Assembly (NCBI GenBank): GCA_964443875.1
Contig: CAYUET010000033.1
Coordinates: 1 to 31,291 of the forward strand
DNA length: 31,291 bases
Direction of reading: 5' to 3'
Source of the DNA: CAYUET01 sp964443875
Lineage (GTDB): Bacteria > Auribacterota > JAFGBW01
Below the pieces are notes generated by a model, which saw nothing but the letters and a program-made list of their open reading frames with translations, ran no database searches and was not told the origin of the DNA. Shown piece after piece: positions 23,832 to 28,724 of the stretch. How positions within the stretch are numbered: the first letter of the stretch is position 1; each line of letters begins with the position of its first letter. A program made the translations under genes and the position numbers.

Positions 23832-24932
23832 ATGAAACATGTCGAATTACACATTTTACAATCTTTCCCGGTTTCCTGTCTTAACCGCGATGATTTAAAT
23901 TCCCCAAAAACTGCAATTTTTGGGGGAGTACAAAGGGCAAGGGTTTCAAGTCAATGCTGGAAAAGAGCAATAAGGGAGTATGCACAAAAAGAATGCAATA
24001 GTAACTTATTTAAAGGACAAAGAGGCCGATATATAATTAATCCTTTACAAGTTGAACTCCAGAAGCTGGATTTTCCAGAAAAAGAATCGAAGGAAATTGC
24101 ATTAAAAATTGGCGAAGCACTTGCCACAAAAGACACAGAAAGCAGGGTAAAAACAGCTTTCTTTACATCACCAAAAGAAATTAACAAAATTGCGAAAGCT
24201 TACAAAAAAACTAATGATATTAAAAAAGTTATTAAAGAATTAGAAGCAGAAGATCTACTAGATGCAGCCGATATCTCGTTGTTTGGAAGGATGGTTGCTA
24301 ACGAACCTTCTCTTACTCTTGAAGGGGCTGCGATGTTCAGTCATGCTCTTTCGACTCATAAAGTTGAAAATGATATTGATTTCTTTTCAGCCGTTGAAGA
24401 TTTCCCTACTGATGAGCCCGGAGCTGCTCATACCAGCACACTTGAATTTAATTCAGCAACTTATTACCGATTTTCCGCAGTAAATTTGGATATTCTTTTC
24501 GATGAGAATCATCTTGAATTATTGAGTCCAGAAGAACAAAAAAATATTCTTAAAGATTTTATTAAATCAACAATTGAAGCCATTCCTGTTGCTCGTAAAA
24601 ATTCCATGAATGCCAATACACGGCCATTTGTTCTCTGTGTGGTTAGAAAAAAAGGCCATCCTATTCAGTTAATTAATGCTTTTGAAACAGCCATAACTAT
24701 CGAGAAAGGGAAAAGCATTTTTGAGATTTCAAAAGAAAAACTGATGGAAGAATACAAATGTTTGAAGGGAACATGGAATTTAAAGGGAAAAGAATTTATA
24801 ATACCTTTGAAGGTTGGAACCACAGAAAATGATGGAAAACAAGAAGATAAATATTTAGATGTTGATACTTTCCTGAATCAGGTAGTTGACGAGGCTTTAT
24901 CTGACAAGAAAGAAGAATCCGATGGGAAATAA
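23832..24932 (+). CDS. casC: Cas7e (Cse4/CasC), backbone subunit of type I-E Cascade
   Basis: The 366-aa product has the Cas7e N-terminus: LHILQSFPVSCLNRDDLNSPK, then FGGVQRARVSSQCWKRAIRE. The segment SLFGRMVANEP belongs to the thumb region and NSMNANTRPFVLCVVR to the core. Six copies form the crRNA-binding backbone. It is separated from cas6e by 29 bases holding an AAAGGAG site, and overlaps cas5e by 11 bases. Confidence 0.96.
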   Translation: MKHVELHILQSFPVSCLNRDDLNSPKTAIFGGVQRARVSSQCWKRAIREYAQKECNSNLFKGQRGRYIINPLQVELQKLDFPEKESKEIALKIGEALATKDTESRVKTAFFTSPKEINKIAKAYKKTNDIKKVIKELEAEDLLDAADISLFGRMVANEPSLTLEGAAMFSHALSTHKVENDIDFFSAVEDFPTDEPGAAHTSTLEFNSATYYRFSAVNLDILFDENHLELLSPEEQKNILKDFIKSTIEAIPVARKNSMNANTRPFVLCVVRKKGHPIQLINAFETAITIEKGKSIFEISKEKLMEEYKCLKGTWNLKGKEFIIPLKVGTTENDGKQEDKYLDVDTFLNQVVDEALSDKKEESDGK

Positions 24933-25671
24933 TATAAAATATTTAGCTATCCGACTTCAGGGCCCCATGCAATCATGGGGCTTTGATAGCCAATTCAGCA
25001 GAAGAAATACTGCTTTAATGCCTACAAAAAGCGCAATTATTGGCCTATGCTGTGCATCAATGGGGATTTCCAGGGGGTCAGAAAAAGAGAAGGAAATATT
25101 GAATGAATTTATCAAAATCAAACTTATTTCCATAGCTCTTCCAAAAAAAACACATGTCAGGAGAATGCAGGATTATCATACAATAAGTGCAGGTTATGAT
25201 AGAAATGATCCTTGGGAAAAATTATTTATATCACCGATTGCTGAAAAAACGGATAAAGGCAAAAATAAATTAAAATCTGAAGATAAACAAACGATCCTTA
25301 CATATCGCCAATATTTAAATGATGCGGAATTTATGGTAATTCTTTCAGGTAACAGTGATTTTCTTACAGAACTGGCAAAAAAGCTGGAAAATCCTGTTTG
25401 GGGTGTCTGGCTCGGCAGAAAAAATTGTATCCCGACTGCTCCAGTATTTGCCGGATTGTTTGATTCAGAACAAGAAATAATTGAAAATTGTCTCTGGGGA
25501 AAACCTTTTGAGTCATTCACGCGACAGGTTGAAGTTGAAAAATTTGAAGACGGAAACGATTCCTTAATGGATCAACCCTTAAATTTCGCCACTCCAGGAA
25601 AAAGACCAAGTTATAATCCAAGGCGAGTTAAATTTTTGGAACCTGAATCAAAGCCTTCGGCTGCGGGCTGA
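24922..25671 (+). CDS. casD: Cas5e (CasD), crRNA 5'-handle-binding subunit
   Basis: The 249-aa product starts MGNNIKYLAIRLQGPMQSWG, the standard Cas5e strand-loop, followed by RRNTALMPTKSAIIGLCCASMG. It binds the 5' handle of the crRNA and anchors Cse1. I chose the ATG at 24922 over an upstream frame start at 24886, because the family begins at this strand and the upstream residues are an out-of-frame reading of the cas7 end. AGAAGAA precedes it. The C-terminus (GKRPSYNPRRVKFLEP) is normal. It ends the interference block; a 255-bp gap follows. Confidence 0.94.
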   Translation: MGNNIKYLAIRLQGPMQSWGFDSQFSRRNTALMPTKSAIIGLCCASMGISRGSEKEKEILNEFIKIKLISIALPKKTHVRRMQDYHTISAGYDRNDPWEKLFISPIAEKTDKGKNKLKSEDKQTILTYRQYLNDAEFMVILSGNSDFLTELAKKLENPVWGVWLGRKNCIPTAPVFAGLFDSEQEIIENCLWGKPFESFTRQVEVEKFEDGNDSLMDQPLNFATPGKRPSYNPRRVKFLEPESKPSAAG

Positions 25672-25692
25672 TACTGGTGAGGAGGGTGTAGA

Positions 25693-25755
25693 ATGAAAAA
25701 GAAGGAATTGATTATTCCCAAAACAAAAAGAAGGGCAAAAAAAGATATAATGTAA
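25693..25755 (+). CDS. very small Lys/Arg-rich ORF after cas5
   Basis: A 20-residue frame, MKKKELIIPKTKRRAKKDIM, follows an excellent GAGGAGGG ribosome site 21 bases after the cas5 stop. It may be a real micropeptide, or the translated start of a gene now deleted between the interference and AbiE-like blocks. No family can be assigned at this size. Confidence 0.35.
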   Translation: MKKKELIIPKTKRRAKKDIM

Positions 25756-25807
25756 AACTCGCACCATTGGCGCAATAAATATGGAAAAGGATATTTGGAT
25801 CCAATGA

Positions 25808-25840
25808 GTACCGTTTTCTATAAAACATAAAATACGGTAC
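25808..25840. promoter_or_regulatory. inverted repeat upstream of the AbiE-like pair (outer site)
   Basis: GTACCGT (25808-25814) and ACGGTAC (25834-25840) are perfect inverted copies separated by 19 bases. They lie upstream of the predicted -35 box of the AbiE-like genes, where an upstream operator could sit. Confidence 0.5.
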
Positions 25841-25857
25841 AGACGAATGAATAAATA

Positions 25858-25886
25858 TTGTGATAAAACATTAAATGTAATAAAAT
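25858..25886 (+). promoter_or_regulatory. promoter for the AbiE-like / cas1-cas2 transcript
   Basis: TTGTGA (25858-25863) and TAAAAT (25881-25886) are exactly 17 bases apart and would start transcription about 35 bases before the ATG at 25927. It is the only good promoter in the 255-bp gap after cas5, so the AbiE-like genes and the overlapping cas1-cas2 could be expressed apart from the interference genes. Confidence 0.55.
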
Positions 25887-25915
25887 ATTTAATACATTCT
25901 GTATTTTATTACATT
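25874..25915. promoter_or_regulatory. 14-bp inverted repeat overlapping the -10 box (probable operator)
   Basis: AATGTAATAAAATA (25874-25887) and TATTTTATTACATT (25902-25915) are perfect inverted copies with a 14-base spacer. The left arm covers the -10 box and the right arm ends just before the AAAGGG ribosome site. Binding by the wHTH protein encoded next would block transcription, matching the autorepression known for AbiEi antitoxins. Confidence 0.65.
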
Positions 25916-25926
25916 AAAGGGTATGG

Positions 25927-26601
25927 ATGAATATTATTCCGACAGATAATTTATTTATCATAGCTGGGCGTCTTCTGACTGAAAAAGGAAGGCTGTGGAA
26001 GGTCCGTGATTTTGAAAAGCAGGGCATTATTCCCAATGTTGTATCTCAGATTTTTAAATCACTTACCGACTTGGGGATTTTAAAACGCCCGACCGCCCTG
26101 GGTTGTAAAAGTTTTTGCGAATTAAAAAAGCCGGAAAAACTTTTGAAACTCTGTATTGAAGCTTTCCACCATAATCCCTATCCTAAAGTCTTTTATTTCA
26201 TATCTAAATTAAATCATAGCGAACTCATCGAAAAACTTAAGGGTTCCAAATTTGAATTATACATGGGTAAACTCTCCGGAGTTTCTGAACGCTTTGAATA
26301 TTCAAAAGACTCCCGTCTCCATTTATTCTGCCCGGATAAGTCCCTATTTCTGCAAAAAAACATTCAATATCTTGAATGGAATTATGCACTTCACAGGGTT
26401 CATTCAGGCGGTGATGTGATTCTTTATCTGCCGCGATATAAAAAATTTTTAAGAGAGAATCATCAAAGCAAAGCTAAAATAAAAATCCCTTCTGATTTTT
26501 ACACCTACCTTGATTTATCCTCTTCTTCTGACCCTATGGCGCAAGCCGAGGCTGAATATATGAAAAAACAGCTTCAAAAAGAGGAGGGGAGCTTTGTTTA
26601 A
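25927..26601 (+). CDS. AbiEi-like winged-helix antitoxin/repressor
   Basis: The 224-aa product has an N-terminal winged helix-turn-helix (about 8-60: LLTEKGRLWKVRDFEKQG, then VVSQIFKSLTDLGILKRP) and a C-terminal alpha/beta part of about 150 residues containing YFISKLNHSELIEKL and a DVILYLPRYKKFL strand. A wHTH protein translated just ahead of, and overlapping by 8 bases, a nucleotidyltransferase is the layout of AbiE-type (type IV) toxin-antitoxin systems, where AbiEi represses its own promoter. The perfect inverted repeats upstream support such autoregulation. The AAAGGG site is 5 bases from the ATG. Family membership rests on layout and the wHTH pattern, so it is probable rather than proven; a stand-alone cas regulator is the main alternative. 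Confidence 0.6.
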   Translation: MNIIPTDNLFIIAGRLLTEKGRLWKVRDFEKQGIIPNVVSQIFKSLTDLGILKRPTALGCKSFCELKKPEKLLKLCIEAFHHNPYPKVFYFISKLNHSELIEKLKGSKFELYMGKLSGVSERFEYSKDSRLHLFCPDKSLFLQKNIQYLEWNYALHRVHSGGDVILYLPRYKKFLRENHQSKAKIKIPSDFYTYLDLSSSSDPMAQAEAEYMKKQLQKEEGSFV

Positions 26602-27415
26602 TCCGGATTTCACAAAAGCAGAATCAAACTTTTTTCGTTTGCTGGATTGTTTGCAGGAATACAGCGACAGTATTGTGGTTGTCGGAGGCTGGCTGCCCTT
26701 TCTGTATGTGAAATATTTATGGAAGCAGACATTGATTGATCCTGTATTTACCCAGGATATTGACATTGGACTGCGGCATTTCAGTCAAAAAAGAGATATT
26801 TCAATTCATGCAAAATTACAAGAAGCGGGTTTTGAAAGCGTGCCTTCATTTCCTGATGAATCCTTCCCTGTTCAATTTTTCATTAAAGATGGGGAAACCA
26901 AAATCCCAATAGATTTCATCAGCGCAGACCCTGATCCGGGGCAATTCATGAGAATCACAGGCAAAGAACTGGAGGTTGTGAACAGTCTTAATAAATTTGA
27001 CATTCTGGTCAGCAATACTAATACGATAAAACTGGAATGTGAGTATAACGGGAAAAAATTTTATATCAACACCCCCACACCGGGGGCCTATCTTTATCAT
27101 AAGGGAATTACCTTTGAAGAGCGAGGCCTTAAAAAAGGGTACAAGTTCAAAAAAGATATCTGGTCGATTTTTTTCATCCTGGCCAATACCCCCTCTTTTT
27201 ATGAGGAGGAATTATATAAACAGATAAACGCATTTAAAAATGACGATGAATTTGAACTTTTTGCATCCATGCTTAAACGGTTTTTTAAAAATGCTTCCTC
27301 CAAAGGTCCTGAATACATTTATGAATTTTATCAGGATAAAGGGGAGAGTTATAAAAACTATATTTTCGAAACGGTAAACAAACTTAAACAAAATTTACTG
27401 AAGAACCAAACATGA
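26594..27415 (+). CDS. AbiEii-like nucleotidyltransferase (probable toxin)
   Basis: The 273-aa product starts at TTG with a strong GGAGGGG site. Its N-terminal domain has the nucleotidyltransferase signature of minimal/AbiEii-like enzymes: VVVGGWLPFLYV (Gly31-Gly32) and, after a helix, FTQDIDIGL with the metal-binding Asp55 and Asp57; a third acidic residue probably lies in IPIDFIS (Asp117). The C-terminal part is helical and charged. AbiEii toxins use NTP to modify tRNA or other RNA and arrest growth. The gene overlaps the repressor-like gene by 8 bases and cas1 by 4 bases (ATGA), so toxin and adaptation genes are translated together. The exact target is unknown. Confidence 0.65.
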   Translation: MFNPDFTKAESNFFRLLDCLQEYSDSIVVVGGWLPFLYVKYLWKQTLIDPVFTQDIDIGLRHFSQKRDISIHAKLQEAGFESVPSFPDESFPVQFFIKDGETKIPIDFISADPDPGQFMRITGKELEVVNSLNKFDILVSNTNTIKLECEYNGKKFYINTPTPGAYLYHKGITFEERGLKKGYKFKKDIWSIFFILANTPSFYEEELYKQINAFKNDDEFELFASMLKRFFKNASSKGPEYIYEFYQDKGESYKNYIFETVNKLKQNLLKNQT

Positions 27416-28338
27416 CTGAACCTACCGGACTCCCTCCTCCAAAACCCATTATGATGAAGGAACGGGTTTCCCTGCTGTTTTTGCAGTATGGGGAACTTGA
27501 CGTCATTGATGGTTCTTTTGTTTTAGTGGATGTCAAAGGGGTACGCACTCAAATTCCTGTTGGAACTATCGCCTGCCTGCTTCTGGAGCCCGGCACAAGG
27601 GTATCTCATGCCGCTGTAAAACTGGCTGCTTATGTGGGATGTTTGCTTGTCTGGGTCGGTGAAGCGGGGGTCAGATTATACGCAGCCGGTCAACCGGGTG
27701 GGGCAAGGGCAGACAGATTGCTTTATCAGGCCAAGCTTGCCCTGGATGATGATTTAAGGTTGAAGGTAGTCCGTAAAATGTATGCCATCCGATTCGGAGA
27801 GCTTCCTCCTGAACGAAGAAGCATTGAACAGCTCAGAGGAATAGAAGGAGCCAGAGTCAGAAAAATGTATCAGCTTCTGGCGCAGAAATACGGGGTTTCA
27901 TGGGAACAGAGAAATTATGACCATCGTGAATGGGGAAGCGGTGATATTCCCAACCGTTGTTTAAGTTCTGCAACAGCCTGCCTGTATGGAATCACTGAAG
28001 CCGCTATTCTGGCTGCGGGTTATGCTCCAGCAATTGGATTTATTCATACGGGTAAGCCACAATCTTTTGTTTATGATATTGCTGATGTTTTTAAATTTGA
28101 AACAGTCGTTCCAGTGGCCTTTAAAATCGCCGCTTCAAAACCTAATGATCCGGAAAGACAGGTAAGGCTTGCATGCCGGGATATGTTCCGACAGGCAAAA
28201 ATTCTGGAAAAGATTATTCCCATGATCGAAGAAATTCTGGCAGCCGGTGAGATAACACCTCCGGAAGCACATGAAGAATCTATTCCTATAGCTATCCCTA
28301 ATAAAGAAGGAATCGGAGATGCTGGTCATCGCAGTTGA
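27412..28338 (+). CDS. cas1: Cas1e integrase
   Basis: The 308-aa product is a type I-E Cas1. It has the N-terminal beta domain (ERVSLLFLQYGELDVIDGSFV) and a helical catalytic domain with Glu145 (RGIEGARVRKMY), His212 (GFIHTGK) and Asp225 (YDIADVFK), matching E. coli Glu141, His208 and Asp221. With Cas2 it integrates new spacers at the leader end of the array. The C-terminus has an Ala/Glu/Pro-rich tail. Its base composition is richer in G+C than cas3-cas5. The start overlaps the nucleotidyltransferase stop. Confidence 0.97.
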   Translation: MTEPTGLPPPKPIMMKERVSLLFLQYGELDVIDGSFVLVDVKGVRTQIPVGTIACLLLEPGTRVSHAAVKLAAYVGCLLVWVGEAGVRLYAAGQPGGARADRLLYQAKLALDDDLRLKVVRKMYAIRFGELPPERRSIEQLRGIEGARVRKMYQLLAQKYGVSWEQRNYDHREWGSGDIPNRCLSSATACLYGITEAAILAAGYAPAIGFIHTGKPQSFVYDIADVFKFETVVPVAFKIAASKPNDPERQVRLACRDMFRQAKILEKIIPMIEEILAAGEITPPEAHEESIPIAIPNKEGIGDAGHRS

Positions 28339-28627
28339 AAATATTCCTCCGCGTCTTCGTGGCAGGCTTGCTGTTTACCTGCTCGAGATACGAACAGGCA
28401 TTTATGTCGGAGATGTCTGTAAACGTGTAAGAGAAATGCTTTGGGAACAGGTAAAGGCTTATATGAATGATGGAAATGCGGCAATGATCTGGTCAACCAA
28501 TACTGAATCGGGGTTTGATTTTGAAACAATAGGTAAAAATAGAAGAATACCAGTAGAAATGGAGGGTTTAAAACTGGTGTCTTTTCTGCCTGTTGATGAG
28601 CCTCAACAGTCGGCGCAAAAGCGATAG
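28319..28627 (+). CDS. cas2: Cas2e, adaptation protein
   Basis: The 102-aa product begins MLVIAVENIPPRLRGRLAVY, then EIRTGIYVGDVCKRVREMLWEQV, the recognisable Cas2e opening, and ends in a polar tail. It dimerises and holds two Cas1 dimers on the prespacer. The gene overlaps cas1 by 20 bases, with an AAGGA site inside cas1. The array leader begins directly after its stop. Confidence 0.96.
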   Translation: MLVIAVENIPPRLRGRLAVYLLEIRTGIYVGDVCKRVREMLWEQVKAYMNDGNAAMIWSTNTESGFDFETIGKNRRIPVEMEGLKLVSFLPVDEPQQSAQKR

Positions 28628-28724
28628 ATCTTTGACATTTTAAAGGTTCATAAAATATGTTAAAATAGTCGGTAGATCTAACGGCAGTTTCTAGTAAATT
28701 GCCGTTCAAGGAGATGGAATTAGT
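28628..28724 (+). promoter_or_regulatory. CRISPR leader
   Basis: The 97 bases between the cas2 stop and the first repeat are A+T-rich and noncoding. The repeats have the same strand sense as those of E. coli I-E (handle ATGAACCG at the 3' end), so the leader is on this side and new spacers should enter at 28725. An inverted repeat AACGGCA (28680-28686)/TGCCGTT (28700-28706) lies about 20-45 bases before the first repeat, a possible integration anchor. I do not see a convincing IHF consensus. Confidence 0.85.
28632..28661 (+). promoter_or_regulatory. probable array promoter in the leader
   Basis: A perfect TTGACA (28632-28637) is followed after 18 bases by TATGTT (28656-28661). Transcription would start near 28668 and run into the array on the plus strand. 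The -10 is weak, and TAAAAT directly downstream is too far away to pair with this -35. Confidence 0.5.

Noticed and set aside
24886..24921. Upstream start for cas5e
   Set aside because: It only reads the end of cas7 in another frame; the conserved Cas5e strand starts right after the ATG at 24922.
25874..25915. Reading the 14-bp inverted repeat as a rho-independent terminator of the cas3-cas5 transcript
   Set aside because: Arms are almost entirely A+T and there is no U-tract after the stem; the overlap with a -10 box fits an operator better.
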